Source of the DNA: Humulus lupulus
Lineage: Eukaryota > Streptophyta > Magnoliopsida > Rosales > Cannabaceae
Direction: 5' to 3'
Assembly: GCF_963169125.1 (NCBI RefSeq)
Contig: NC_084798.1
Coordinates: 100,891,970 to 100,955,969 of the forward strand
DNA: 64,000 nt
Numbering within the stretch: the stretch's first letter is position 1; each line of letters opens with the position of its first letter. The notes below the pieces were generated by a model. The model had not been told where the DNA came from. It worked only from the letters and a program-made list of their open reading frames with translations, and did no database searches. Below, one piece after another: positions 22,300-35,344 of this stretch. The translations under genes and the position numbers were made by a program.

Positions 22300-22318
22300 T
22301 GGTATTAGAGCGGTCTAG
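22300..22318 (+). other. primer binding site (tRNA-Met type)
   Basis: TGGTATTAGAGCGGTCTAG three bases after the 5' LTR. It resembles TGGTATCAGAGC, the usual complement of initiator tRNA-Met used by many plant LTR elements, with one change in the first twelve bases. It sets the direction of the element as +. Confidence 0.8.
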
Positions 22319-25300
22319 GTTTAAGGGTTCTTGAAGACTAGTTGGACATGTATACTTGCCGCTAAAGACAAGATCGACTTAGGGTTTCGTAATTGAATAT
22401 ATGAGATTATATGCTTAAAGTACTTGAATGGAATATGAATGCATTAATTTGTATGAGTAATAGGGAGCATGAGATTCTAATAGGGCCTGGCCCTTGACTG
22501 CTGTGTGGTAACATTTAGGCGTGCTTATTAGCATTGCTATTGCATGTGGATGAATATTTGGATAATGATTTGTATATTGATTACATGTGGTTAATTGTCT
22601 AAATTGAATTTATATGCTTTATGTGCTTATTGGTATATGGAAAGCATGATGAACATGATTACATTTAGTAGCAATGAATTCGTTAGCCAATGTATAGTAA
22701 CGTAGATTGGTGTTTGTTATGCTTTATGTGTGTATGGTTATTGTGATTGTTTGGACCTGCGCGTGGGATGGTTCTGGATATGAGCATCAGGGCTGAGGGG
22801 TTTAGCCAGTGATGGTGGATGAATTCAGATTGTTTGTGCTCAGAATGGTTAAGTGTACCTAGTAATGTTATAGTAGGGGTTGCAGATAATAGATAGGGAT
22901 TGGAACCCTTGATCTGCCCTGAAGGTCGCAGCAGACGTTTGCTGGTAAGTGAGTAAGCTGTGAGGTCTGATAAAGGAGACTAGATGGGTGAAACAGCGGG
23001 TTTTTCTGGGGAAATAGCTACTTTGTATAGTGTAACAGCATGGGTACCAGTGTTGGTTTAACTTGAAGATACAAACAGATAAGGGTACCATATAGAAAGC
23101 TTTAAAGGCATTATTCCCTGGTTCTGAGGAAGGTTTGGATTTGCCTAAGAATTGATTAGTGGATGAGCATAGCTAATCCCATCCTTGATTACATGAAAAC
23201 GTTAGGTTGTGGCAGAAGGATGCCCCAAAGTGGTACTTAGACTCAAAGATGTTGTCATAAAGGGTTGAGAGGTATTCAGGAAGTGGTTCAATAAAGATGT
23301 TATAAAGACGTAGCTTGAGCTACGGAGATTAATAAGTTTATGAATTTGGGTGAGAATGGTTAGGCAACGACAATGAATGTCAATGAGTTGGTGGGTTGGT
23401 TGATTCGCTTGAGAGACTGATATAAGCGGATGCAACTGGAGATGATGGCTCATTTAAGGATTAAACACTGGGATGACCCAGAGCATCAGGGCCGCTCCAG
23501 TGCAGAAGATTTTCATCTGTGTTTGGGAAGCAGGGAGGGCCATGGTATTTGAGATATAAGGAACGAAGTATGGAGTGTGAATGTCGAAGGGCAAGAAATG
23601 CAGATGATGGTATTCCCATTAGGGGAATTTGGTCAAGGTAGATACTCAGTAATCGGAACAGAAGAGCCCCTGATAGTTCTTTATCTCCTGGTTTTGACAG
23701 GAAGGGGTATAGTCTACAGGGTAGTCATCAGGATATTGATGAGGCTTAGTGAAGTTATTCAGTATGCACCAGGAGCAAGAGACACCATCTGGGAAGATGA
23801 AAAATAAGGACGCATTATCTACATGGAATGGTTCAGTACGTTAGGGCCGATTATGGATTGCCCAGGGTTGGAGAATAGAAGACTGAAATGCCTTGTTACA
23901 TTTGAAGTCCGAGGCTAGTTCCTCGGAGGTGACCAGTTGATCTGATAGTCCTCACTCTTGGTGTATTATGAGCTGGAAGAGTTTGGTGTTGTGTATTCTA
24001 CAGGAAGGATTCCTATATGAACTATATGCCTCAAGGTTGTCCTGCGAGGGGCTTGAGATATTAGTGCTGATAAAGAGGTTCGTAGTGAAAATAATTGAGC
24101 TCGTCATATGAGAGCTTTGTTATGAGCCTGAGTGAGCTAATTTGGTAAGAGACAACCATGGATTGCGAGGGACATCACCTTCATATAAGTTAGACTGAAT
24201 GGAAACTGAAGTGGTCAGTAGGGATTTAGATGAGTATGTAAGGAGTTGTTGAGTACGCTTCAGGAGTTGGCTATGGACATATTCGGCATCAGGGACAGTA
24301 TGAAGAATGGTATTAATTTGGCAGGAAGAATTACTGGTTTAGTTAAAGAAGTATCTGGCTTAGGGATGGATTAGATAGAGCGCCGCATCATGGAATTCGT
24401 TGTCATCGTCTATTAAGGATGAAGAGCTTAAATGCCCGGTTACAAGACAGGACAATGTCTTCAGGAATTGATCTTCGATTTGGTTATTACCAGCTGAGGA
24501 TCAAGGAAAGAGACATTTTAGGAATTATCACTTGTACCAAGTGGGGTGTGATGGATTACCAGTAGAGATTCTTAACTGACTTAAGCTTCAACAATGCAGG
24601 TAAGTTCAACAAACAGAGAGTACAGGAAGAATATGGATAAGTCACATCTAGGTTCGTTAAGGATGCATTGAACTACTTTTCAGCTAGAAGCAGAATGTGA
24701 ACGACTACTACACTGGTGATGTTAAGACTGAAGAAGCAAGATTACAGGTAAGGCTCCAGAAGGTGTCGGTTTCAATCTCGCCAAGGGTATTCAAGATCAT
24801 GCTACAGGAAGAGAATGGATTAGGTATGAAGAGATTCAGTTTGAAGCCACAGAGAGATTACTGAAGAACGTCTGAAGGATAGGAAGCACAACAAGACTAG
24901 TGAACATGTCATCTACTACATAAGTATCTTTGGAGGACGCCCATATCAGAGATTAGAATGACAAATGAACCTAAGGGTAGACTGAATGGACAACTTTGTA
25001 TCAGATTTTTGGAAGATGGAATAAGGATTGGTTAACACCTCGTGGTATAGAAGTCCGTGTGTAATGGTTGATTATAGAAGGGTAGTGTAAAGGACCTTGA
25101 CTCTGTTATAAGGACATGAAACTGTAAGCGGTGCATCAAGTCTTAGACGCGCCCAGACATAGACCAAAGGGATAATGGTTTGAGTCTCGTGGTAGGTGAG
25201 AAAATGGGACATGGTCAGTATACAGAGAATATTAAGTTGACAGTGGGGGCGTAGTGTAAGAGGTTTGAACGCTTGGTCGTTTATAGAGGAATAATCTTGA

Positions 25301-26631
25301 GACCAAGATCCAGTGAGACTTACTGGGTAATTTACGTTCGAAATCCTTGACTGTACAAGAGGGAAATTAATTTGGAAGCCGATCTCTTACTTGGGATGGT
25401 CTGTGTCAGTTGGATAGGTATATGTCTCGATGGGCAATGAAATTCAGGAAGAGGATCTTGTGAGAATGGTTAAGAAACCTACCATTGTAATATGAATTAA
25501 GAAATGAAGATTGGATAAGTGATCTGATGGAACCCGATGTTGAAGTGAAGATCCTAAAATAACATTGTACTACCTCCTTAAGCATATTGTAATCAAGAAG
25601 TTTATATGGATAGTAGGATCATATATTCCTATATTGAAAGGTAATATGGTATAGCAGTGGATCATTGGTGTGGACCACGTTGGACTACAAGTAGGGTAAT
25701 TGAACATGAAAGAGTGTAACTCGATAGATTGGGTTACACATTTTGGTTCGTGTGAGTGAGTCACATGGCATGAAAATTGATGATGACGGGTTAAGACTCT
25801 TTAATTCTCCAGGTTCTAGAAAGAAATTAGAGAACGAAGGGAATAGGATTGGATCTTAGAATTGGTTGCTATCTACAGATAAAATGGCAATCTGAAGGAT
25901 TGATGGCTATTTTATGAATGTGTAAGTGTTTGGGATATTAAGAAAAGTGTAGTCCTTTGGTGAACAGTCACAATGGTGGATGCTGGCTTGCGGCTGATGT
26001 GACACAGCATAAAATGGGGTAAGATAGGAAGCATGAAGTGCTGATTCTAAGTAAGGAAATAAAAGACAACGGGTATTATAGTTTAGTATTGGTTCGGTGG
26101 AAAATCAATGAAGTTATGAGAATCATTAGGGCAGGAGCATCTACCCATCTGGAAGGACATAAGAGTTTGCAAGATTCAAGTGTCAGAACACGAAATCCCA
26201 GATCGGAAGACTTGTAATTCTCCAAGCATTGCAGACAAGAAAGAGTATGATAGTCTGGGGAAGAAAAAGGGAGTTTAATTCTCGGTTTAACAAGAGTTCT
26301 GAGATCGTACCAAGGATTAGGTCAGGGGCCTACAAATTTGCCTTACCCTGGTGTGGGTGGTGGCTTATGGGTTTTATTGATGTCAATAACAAGACAGAAA
26401 ATGATTGTTGATGAGATAAGTAGACTCTGGGGTTTCAGCAGAGTTTTTGGGCGAGAAAAGTTTAATGAGATTACAGTTATAAGATAAGATCTTATGGAAC
26501 AAGATTGTCACTCTAGTAAGAGTGTTATTGAAGGATTAAAGGTAAAGAATTGGACTTTGAAGTTATGGACAGAGATGTCAGATTTATTACTTGATGGGTG
26601 TTCGAATAAATTTCGAGGACGAAATTATTAT
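22319..26631 (+). pseudogene. strongly decayed gag-pol of Tekay-like element
   Basis: No long frame survives. A weak gag trace lies near 23260-23440 (INKFMNLGENG...MNVNELVGWLIRLRD over changing frames). A clearer reverse transcriptase trace lies at about 24459-24600 (IDLRFGYYQLRIKERDI, then FLT.LSFNNAG), matching the gypsy DLRSGYHQLRI motif block. The rest, including any integrase or chromodomain, cannot be read. The decay is much deeper than the difference between the two LTRs suggests. Confidence 0.65.
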
Positions 26632-26645
26632 AAGGAAGGGATAGT
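26632..26645 (+). other. polypurine tract of Tekay-like element
   Basis: AAGGAAGGGATAGT directly before the 3' LTR, with TTTCGAGGACGAAA at 26611-26624, a motif often found at this place in plant chromoviruses. Confidence 0.75.
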
Positions 26646-29133
26646 TGTAACGACCCAAAATTGCTAATAAAGCTTAAGGGCCTTGATTAGTGTACCGAGA
26701 GGACATAATTGGTATTTATGTGAATTATTGATTAAATGCATGATTATATGGCATGCATGATTAGATGAGTATATGGATATGGTTAGATGCGTGTTTATGA
26801 GTGTTGAATATGCATGTGGGCCTTGTTTTATTCACAAGGGCATGTTTGTAATTTTGGCCTGTTGAGGGCATAAATGTAATTATATGTGATAAATTGTTGA
26901 GACCACATTATTATGTGGATATATTTGCAGCTTGTGGCTCGAGGCGATCCTAGTGAGCGATTTAGCGAAATAGTCACGGTGGGGATTTATACCCAGCTCG
27001 GGGTAGCCTGGGGGTATTTCTGGGAACTTGGGAAATATATTGGAGATTATTAGGCATTGGGGAAAATAATTGGTGATTAATTAGATGACAGAAATTAAGT
27101 GGTAATTGTTAGGGACACTCGAGGAAGTAGCGGGAATTAGGAGCAAATGACCAAAATTCCCTTAGAGTGTTTAAAGGCTTAGGTTTATTTGGGAGGGAAA
27201 AAGGGTCTTCTGATGTTTTAAGGGGATAAGTGTTATTTTTTTTATTTGGAGTTAGTGGAATTTGTAGAAATAATTGGAAGCTAAAGGAAAGAAAAGATAA
27301 GGAGAAGGAAAAAAAAAACAGAGACCTCTTTCTCCTCCACTCAATTTGCCTATTCTTCACCATTTCTTGTGGATATTAGAGCTGGAAACTCAGAGAAAAG
27401 TATAGGCAAGGTCCTAGGACTCTAATCCTTGGAGTGGCTAGAAGTTCAGCAGGATTTAGCTCAAGTTAAGGTAAGGTTTAAGAGTTTGGTCTAAGTTTTC
27501 TAAATTTGAAGAAGTTGATTATGATTCTGAGTTTTAGATGAAAATCAAGGGGCTTGAGCTTGGGGATTTGAGGAACTAAAGGCTGGAAGGGCATAGAAAC
27601 AACCTAAGGTCGGATTCTCTCAGTTAAGGTAAACAATTCTAACCTTAAAGTTCTGGGTTTCTGGTTTTCTAATGGTGTTCTTGAGCTCTTGAGCTCAAGT
27701 GTGATTTCTGTGTTTGATGGTGTTTTTGCCTGAGCTTTTGATGTTGATGGGTTGTTTTGGTTGAGTTACAGTGGGTTGTAAGGTCAATTTTGAGGTTGGA
27801 TAAGTTTTGGAGTGGTTTGGTAGAGCTTTGGCTCGGGGAAGTTCGAAGGGAAAACCTAGAAAATTCATGCATGCTGTTTGTAGCACTGTAGCGCTAGCCT
27901 TGGAGCGCTACAGTGCTAGGCTTCATTTCCTAGGGGGTTTTTGTCCCTGTTTGTAGTGCTGTAGCGCCCACCTTTTGGCGATGTAGCACTACCCTGCCTC
28001 CAGAAGTGGGTTTTTGGTGTTTTTCTTAGGGATTTTGCTTGGGGGCTCGGGGGTCGATTCCACCACCCTGTTTGGAGGAATTGGGCTTCCCGAGGGCTTG
28101 GGATTGGTCCCGAAGTTGGGTTACGAAATTGAGTTAATGATGGTTCTATTTTACGATTGTGACTAGGTTTTCGCTAGGGCTCGGATTGAGATCGTGCTCA
28201 AATGTAGCTTCAGTTAGCCAAAGTGCTCGGAATCAAAGGTAAGAAAACTGTACCCAATTATGTGGTTATGTTGGGACTAAGAGTTCCCTATACTTGTGTG
28301 TGATGTCATAAGATGGTATTATGCCATGGAGACATGTGATAAACAACCTAAGAGTGTCAGAATCAATATTTGCGCACAGGACGCGGCTCGGCCACTGGTA
28401 GCTGAGGTTAATCAAATAATCACTAAGCTTGGCCTAAGCGAGCCAGAGTCAGTGGGTTGAGCATTGGGCTCGGCCTAAGAGAGCTGAAGACAGTGACTTA
28501 AACAGAGGGTGCGGCCTAAGGGCGTCGACACTAGATATTAGGTGATATGTTTATTGATGTTAATCTGATGATTATGGCATGCTCATTGTCTGGATGGTTA
28601 ATTATTGGTTGGTTGGCTGATATCACTGATTATGTGAATGATACGGTCTATTGAATATTTGATTAATGATTTGTGAGTTATCTGTTTAATATTTTTGATT
28701 AATCAATGCAATAGAGTTTTCTTGCTGGGCCTCGGCTCACGGGTGTTATGTGGTGCAGGTAAAGGCAAGGGTTTGATGGTTCAACCATGAGTTGGAGAGC
28801 TCTTGGGGCGAGGTGTACATTGTAAGCTACTTGGCTGCCACGGTCGAGGGTTTGTATAGGGACGAAAACCTAAAACGTATATTTTGCCCTTAGAATGGCC
28901 ATGCTTATTTATAACTTTTATAATTTTTTGTAAATATGTCTTTTAAACCCTGTTTTGGGATACCATGTACTAAACAATCATTTTAATGAGAATTATCTGA
29001 TTATGACCAAAATCTTTTAAACTCTACCTGGTTATGATTATAGGATCACGTTTTCATTTGAAAGACTTGATTAGCAAGTCCTGCACTATTTTAAACACAC
29101 AGTGTAACGGTATTGGTTATCTAGGGCATTACA
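26646..29133 (+). repeat. 3' LTR of Tekay-like element
   Basis: TGTAACGACCC...GGGCATTACA, 2488 bp, followed by duplication CATAA. It carries a perfect 15-bp inverted pair around the TAGCACTGTAGCGCT word (27881-27895 and 27904-27918) that is damaged in the 5' LTR. Confidence 0.9.
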
Positions 29134-31164
29134 CATAACCATCACAAGTCTTAGAGTATAAGCACTTGTTCGCATTATTGTGTCTAAGCCCATCTGAAAA
29201 ATTAGCTTTATCAAACTTCTCATGCCATTATTTCACTGCTTGTTTTAAACCATATAATGATTTAACATCCTACACACTTTATGTTCATTTCACATTAGAA
29301 CAAAATCATCCAGTTGTTCTATATTGATCTCCTCATCGAGATCTCCATTTAGGAATATCATTTGGACATGCATTTGATGATTATAAAGGTTATATATTGA
29401 TGATAAGGCAAATAGTAGTCTTATAGTGGTTGTCATAGCAACTGGTGCATACGTGTCAAAGTAATCAATTCCTTTATTTTGTTTAAATCCTTTAGCTACT
29501 CATCTAGCTTTGGAGATTTGTATGTGCCATCGGTGTGATATTTCCTCTGAAATACCCACTTGCACCCAATTCGTTTTGAACATTGTGAAAGGTCTATCGA
29601 TTCCGATGTGTGGTTTTACATAATTGAATCCATCTCATCAGTTATTGCCTCCTTCCAAAAAGCGAAGTCTCTCAAAGACATTACTTCTTGGTATGTTTTG
29701 GGATCATCCTCAACTTGAAGCATCATAGGAAATTTCCATGTGACTTCTTCAAGTCTAGCATAGAGTATCTTTACTTGAGAACATTTCTTAATTGATCCTA
29801 ACCCTTTAAGCCTTTGGCTTGTTCGAGGCAATATGTGTTACTTATCAACCTTTGGATCTTTCTCTTTAAGAGATTCTCCAACACCTTTGGGTTCTTGAGA
29901 GTTGCTATCACAATATAACATATTCTCAAATAACTCCACTTCTCTTGATTTAATTATCACATTAGACTCAAAGTCTAATAGCCTATAGGCCTCACTATTC
30001 GAGGCATAGCCTACAAATGCACACTTAACTGCCTTGGACCCAACTTGGTCCTTTTAAGCTTCGTGCTCTTGCAATAAGCAAGGCACCCCCACACTTTAAG
30101 ATAGCCTAGGTTAGGCTTCATTCCTCTCCATAACTCATAAGGAGATACATTGTTATTTTTCATAGGAATTTGATTCAATGTGTGACATGTAACAAGCAAA
30201 GCTTCACCCCACAAATTATAACACAATTTAGCATGTAAGAGTATAGAGTTAATCATCTGAAGATAAGTCCTATTCTTTCTTTCAGCTATTTCATTTTGTT
30301 GTGGAGTGTATGGTGCCGTGCATTCATGTATATTTCCATGTTGATCACAAAACACATTGAAATTATTTGAAAAGTATTCACCACCTCTATCACTTCTAAG
30401 TGTCTTTATAAATTTTAAATGCATTAAATGCCTCATCCTTACTCTTAAGCAAATATACATAAGTATACCTAGAGCAGTCATCTATAAAAGTCATGAAGTA
30501 TCTATTTCCTCCTCTAGTCAACATGCCATGCCATTCCATTCACATATATTAATATGTATTAAATCTAGCAAGTTTGAACATCTATCAACACTTGGAAAAC
30601 ATTTCCTTACCATTTTAGATTTAAGATATAATTCACATTTATCATGCTCATTTACATCACAATTAATCAATACACATTTAACAACTCTTTTAATTGTTTT
30701 ATAACCCATATGAGCAAGTTTATCATGCCACAAAGTAATAGACTTAGAATTAACCATATTGCAAGATTTAGATGCCATATCATTATTGTTATTATCAAGA
30801 GTACAAAGTTTGATCATTCCATCACATGAATAACCATTTCCCAATAAAGTACCCAATTTAGTCAAAATGAGTTTACCAGATTCAAACTCCATTTTGATAT
30901 TGGATTTACTCAATTGACTTCCACTCACAATGTTTTATATCGGGAACATAAAAAACATTAGCCAGGGTCACTTTCTTTCCATTAGTAAAGAAAACATCAA
31001 TGCAACCCCTTCCAAGTACTTTGGATATCTTTTCATTTCCCATTTGGACTTCAAGTATTTGCACTTTCAAATGTTTTGAAAAAAGTTTTATCATAGGTTG
31101 CATGAATGGTGGCACAAGTATCATACCACCATCCTTGCACCTTTTCTTGGGTTGCATTAACTTC

Positions 31165-31460
31165 ACTCAATGATACACTGATCTCAACATCAAATGCATT
31201 GGCTTTGGTCTCTTTACTTAGGTTTGTAATGATCTCAACATCAAATGCATTGACCTTAGTATCTTCACTTTCTTTTGCAATGATCTCATCATCAATTGTA
31301 TTGACATGTTCACATTCTCTTAAGGTTGCATTAGTCTCATCACTACATGCATGAACTATGTCAATTCTCTTTAGGGTTATCATACATTCCTTATCTAATG
31401 TATTATTCTCAATTAGGGTTACAATGCATTCCTCATTAAATGCATTAAATTTAATCAAAG
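31165..31460. repeat. ~54-bp tandem units in copia A linker
   Basis: Several degenerate units containing TGATCTCAACATCAAATGCATT lie between the zinc knuckle and protease regions of copia A. On the minus strand they encode repeats of the type KxNAFDVEI. Position and periodicity suggest expansion within the coding sequence. Confidence 0.6.
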
Positions 31461-34382
31461 TCACAAAGATCTCACCATCAATTAAAGTAACCAAATTAAA
31501 TTTATTTAGTAGTGCAATGATCTCAACATAAATTGCCTTAACCATAAACTCAATATGATTAATTTCACAATTATCATATCTCACATGATGATCAATAACT
31601 TTACAAACAAAACAAGTATAACAGTCACCCTTGAATTGTTCATTAACATTCATCATTGTACTCTTAATATAAACAATAAACTCAAACTCACAAATATGGT
31701 AGCAAACATTTCATTCAAATTCTTGAAATCTACACATTTAAAAATAAGGAATTTGATGAAATCAATCTCCTTAAGCATGTAGTCACATTGACTTGTCTCA
31801 TCCTTTGTTGATGAAGACTTTGAATCCATATCCATATTCATGTAGATCATTTTCAAATAGAACTTTCTTTGATCTTTCATGGTTATGTGCTCAACACAAA
31901 CCAAATCTTGAAACAAAGATTTGAAGGTTGTAGAAGATGAACAAATTCTCTCATTGTTGATTATGCAAAACACAAAATGAAAGTAATTAGAACTAGAGAT
32001 TCTTCCATGATATGCTATCTCAAATTATGGAGTATTAGAATGTTGGGGGAGAGTGAGATAACACCACCTCAAAATTTAGAATCTACAAAAAAATTGGATT
32101 GACAAAGACTAAATAAAGATTGAGAAAGATTATGCAAACCCAAGTTGGTGAATGATTTTCTTCAACCTTGATGAACCTTCAAAACCCTTGTAGGACCACC
32201 ACTTTGAGCAAATCCTTTAAACAATGCAAAACCACAAATCCAAGGCTTATACACGTTTCATAACGTTGTCCTAATACTCTATTTCCTAGCCACCATTAAT
32301 GCTTGAGGCCTTTTCTAGGATAAAATGAGGATTGAGATTGAACAAGCCTTAAACTCACAAAGTCAAGCACTTTCTTTATGAGTTCTTGGAGAAAACTTGG
32401 GATTCTTGGAGCTAGAGAGAGAGAGGGTAGAGAGAGATTGGAGAAAGTGATAAAGTCTTCCAAAACTCTATTTTGACCCATAAATATAGTAGGCACCATC
32501 ATTAGGTCTAACCAATAGGAGTATACTTGTAAAACACGTCATTTAGAACAATTTATGTAACTTGTATGAACTCCAGTAGGTGATGTGTAATGCCCTACTT
32601 CCTTAGAGCCATTACTAAGTGAGTTTAAAATGTGCATTTAACTTGCTAATCGAGGTTTTAACGCAAAAGTGTGAATAAACCATAATCAGAGTCATAAACT
32701 TTGAAAATAATTCTATTTACTGAAAATCATAAAACGTTTAACATTTGGGATCCCAAAATACACGTTTAGAAATATTTACAACTCAAAAATATAATCAGAG
32801 TCGGCTAAACGACAAAATCCAGTTTCAGTACAAACATCTCCCAAAATACCCCTGGCTGTGGCAGCCAGGCAGGCCAAACATGTACGCACTGCTTCACGCT
32901 CTCTGTACTCATGGTTGGTTGACTTTCCCCTTGCCCTTACCTGCACCACAGAGCACCCGTGAGCCGAAGCCCAGCAAGAAAACCCTTACAAGCAGATAAC
33001 ATATGCATATCAAACACTTAGCATATAAACATGCCATCAATAGGCCATACAAATACGGCCATGCCGTCCTAGGCGCTTTACTAGGCCCTGGGTTCACGGT
33101 CTGCACCGTAAGGATATCCTAGGTATCCTTTAGGGTCTTGCCCTTGCAACTCGCACTTCGCGTGCTAAACGCTGCTCCCGGCTCCTTGCCGTACTCGGCC
33201 TTGCACTCCACGTGCTTACGTTGTTCTCGGCCCCTTGCCGTTCCCAGCCTTGCCGACCTCGGCCTGCGCCATTCTCGGCTCTTGCTGAACATTCACACAA
33301 TTGCATACATAACATAATAAAGCAGATACTGAACATGAATAAAATCAATCAAAGGGCTACGCCCTGCAACACAATCACATAGGGCTCAGCCCTGCATACA
33401 AGCTCTATGGGAACAGTGGTTTTCTTACCTGTGTCCTGAGCTTCCCAAGCACCGTGATCGCGAGCACAGTCCTTTATCCCGAGCCTCGAAGAAATCCTAG
33501 TCACAACACATGAACCATAATCAACCATCACGTTCTAATCCACTAAATAGATTTGAGTCATAATTCTAACCTCCGGGACCTTGGTTTCTACCAAACAGGG
33601 TAGTAGGAACCTTCCCGAGCCTTAACGTTCAAGTTCCCAAGCTGAAAACCCTCATTTTGCATAAAATCCACATTTGGGCCACGACTCAGCCTCCCTTAAG
33701 CGCCGCGGTGCGCCCCTAGACAGAGGCAAAATTGCCTCATATCTGCCAGCCTAGGGCCGTGGCGCCCAAACCTTGCGCCGAGGCGCTTGGGAAATTCCCT
33801 CGAAGGCCACTAGCCTAAAAATGCAAGCAGGCCGCGGTGCTGAAGAACAAGGCCGCGACGCGAGTCCGAAACCCAGAATTCCCATGCAAACTTTTCGAGC
33901 TAACACCCCTGAAATCATTTTAAACACATCCCAACAGCAGAATTGAGTCCCACACTCATACTAATACACTTTAAGCAGCACATAACCTTAGAGAAACCAA
34001 TCAAAATCCTGCCAAAACTCAAACTCAATTGCCTAAGTTCTAACTCCTCAAACTTCAATAAAACAGAGAAAAACTTAGATGAAACTCAAGCTTAAATCCT
34101 TACCTCAAGAACAATTCAACCCTTAGCTGTCTTTAACCTTGCTCCTTGCTTCGATTCCCCAAATTGCAATCTCAAATCCCTAGCTTTCCCTCAAAATTCC
34201 CTTGGCAAGTTGAGAGAAAACAAGAAAGGAAGAAGAGAGAGAGAGAGTTTGAGTAAGTTTCTACAATTCTGAAAGTTCCTTATATTTTGTTTTATTTAAC
34301 TTAAGCTTTAAGGTTACCTCAAGACTCGGGGTACCAAAAACGTCCCCGAGGGCAAAATGGTAAATTTCCCCCATATTCCCTT

Positions 34383-35289
34383 TGTTATCCTCAAAATTTG
34401 AAAATGATGATGTGGCAATAGAAATGACAAATGGTAAGGAATGGTTGGGTGACCTGGCTTAGGAGTGACCCGGTAGGCCGATGAAGAATTTTTACTGGCC
34501 AGAGAAGTGTCATTGCCGACCAGGTATGACCTTGTCCGACCAGTCACGTGTTTGTCTGCCCAGGAATGACCTTGTCTGCCCAGGAATGACCTTGTCCGCC
34601 CAGGCATGACCTTGTCTGCCCAGGAATGACCTTGTCTGCCCAGGCATGGCCTTGTCCGACCAGGCATGACCTTGGCCGATCGGTCATGACCATGTCCGAC
34701 CAGTCAAGTACATGTCTGCCTAGTCAAGTGCATGTCTGCCCAGTCAAGGTGTGGTCGACCAGCTTGAATGAGATATGGATCGACTAGATGGAGCAAAGCT
34801 GCGCAAGAGATCTCAGAAACAGCTTCAACGAGAATCGGTCTTGGCTTGCGCGGGAATCTCTCAATTTATCCCACGAATATAGTGTATTGTTACATTTTGA
34901 ATATTAATTTAATTTAAATATAATGAGAATAATAAAATATCCCGATCATGGGGGATATCATCTGTACGATCCTGAGCCTATAAATACAAGGCTTATGGCA
35001 TCATAAAGAGGACTTTTGGATTTTTGAACTTTTGATCTGAATTTTCTAGAGAGAGAGTACTTGTATTTGAGAGAATTCTTGTATTCTTGTAATCTACACT
35101 GAAGAAACTCAGTTGACTCAGGTTCATCTGATCTTGAGTGTAGATATATAATCACAACTCTAAGTGGATTAGGCTATTACCATCACATTGGGGTTGAACC
35201 ACTATAAAATCGTCTGTGTCGTTTATTTTCTCTTGAAGGTTTTATCGTTTTTGACGTTCACACGTCGTTGGCCAAAAATGCGGTCAAAA
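34383..35289 (+). repeat. 5' LTR of Tat-3
   Basis: 907 bp, TGTTATCCTC...GCGGTCAAAA. Aligned by eye with the 3' LTR it differs by scattered substitutions and by three extra 20-bp units (13 against 10), which accounts for the 60-bp length difference. TATA box CTATAAATACAAG at 34978-34990. Confidence 0.9.
34512..34770. repeat. 20-bp minisatellite in Tat-3 5' LTR, about 13 units
   Basis: Units such as CCTTGTCTGCCCAGGAATGA and CCTTGTCCGACCAGGCATGA, running from GCCGACCAGGTATGA to TCGACCAGCTTG. The corresponding array in the 3' LTR (about 42755-42955) has 10 units; the missing block is the three near-identical units in the middle. Confidence 0.88.
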
Positions 35290-35310
35290 TTTTGGTGCTT
35301 TCATTGAGAG
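35290..35310 (+). other. candidate primer binding site of Tat-3
   Basis: TTTTGGTGCTTTCATTGAGA directly follows the 5' LTR. The sequence TTGGTGCTTTCATTGAGAGC is what one expects near the primer site of Tat-type elements, but I cannot assign the tRNA with certainty. Confidence 0.5.
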
Positions 35311-35344
35311 CCTGAAGAGAAAGACAGACGGTCCCTGAAGTATT

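Larger units (their letters stand above)
19823..29133 (+). mobile_element. Tekay/Del-like Ty3/gypsy element, both LTRs, decayed interior
   Basis: Two long LTRs (19823-22296 and 26646-29133) enclose a 4.35-kb interior, flanked by duplication CATAA (19818-19822 and 29134-29138). The first T of the 5' LTR is lost. A tRNA-Met-like primer site follows the 5' LTR, and a polypurine tract with TTTCGAGGACGAAA upstream precedes the 3' LTR; that last motif is typical of plant chromoviruses. The uninterrupted paralogue of the target is at about 45711-45740. Assignment to Tekay/Del rests on LTR length and these motifs, since no chromodomain can be read. Confidence 0.9.
16274..32040 (-). pseudogene. Ty1/copia internal region A (PR, INT, RT, part of RNase H), interrupted
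   Basis: Decayed copia polyprotein read right to left: a worn zinc knuckle (about 31600), protease (WWYDTCATIH; Cys replaces the Gly of DTG), integrase zinc region (LWHDKLAHMGY...CELY, second CxxC Cys lost), core (LIHINIC has Asn where Asp is usual; DRGGEYFS; ENxxAERKNRT kept), LNQIPMKNNNVSPYELW, RT remains (29139-29830) and part of RNase H (19486-19822 and 16274-16337). It is cut by a copia solo LTR and by the Tekay-like element. The 3' end is missing at 16274. Gag proper was not recognised. Fragment B at 44251-46856 is a close paralogue. Confidence 0.85.

Noticed and set aside
34314..34667. Minus-strand frame of 117 codons with PGRTRPCLGRQGHSWADK repeats
   Set aside because: Translation of the 20-bp LTR minisatellite; the same frame appears shortened in the 3' LTR.
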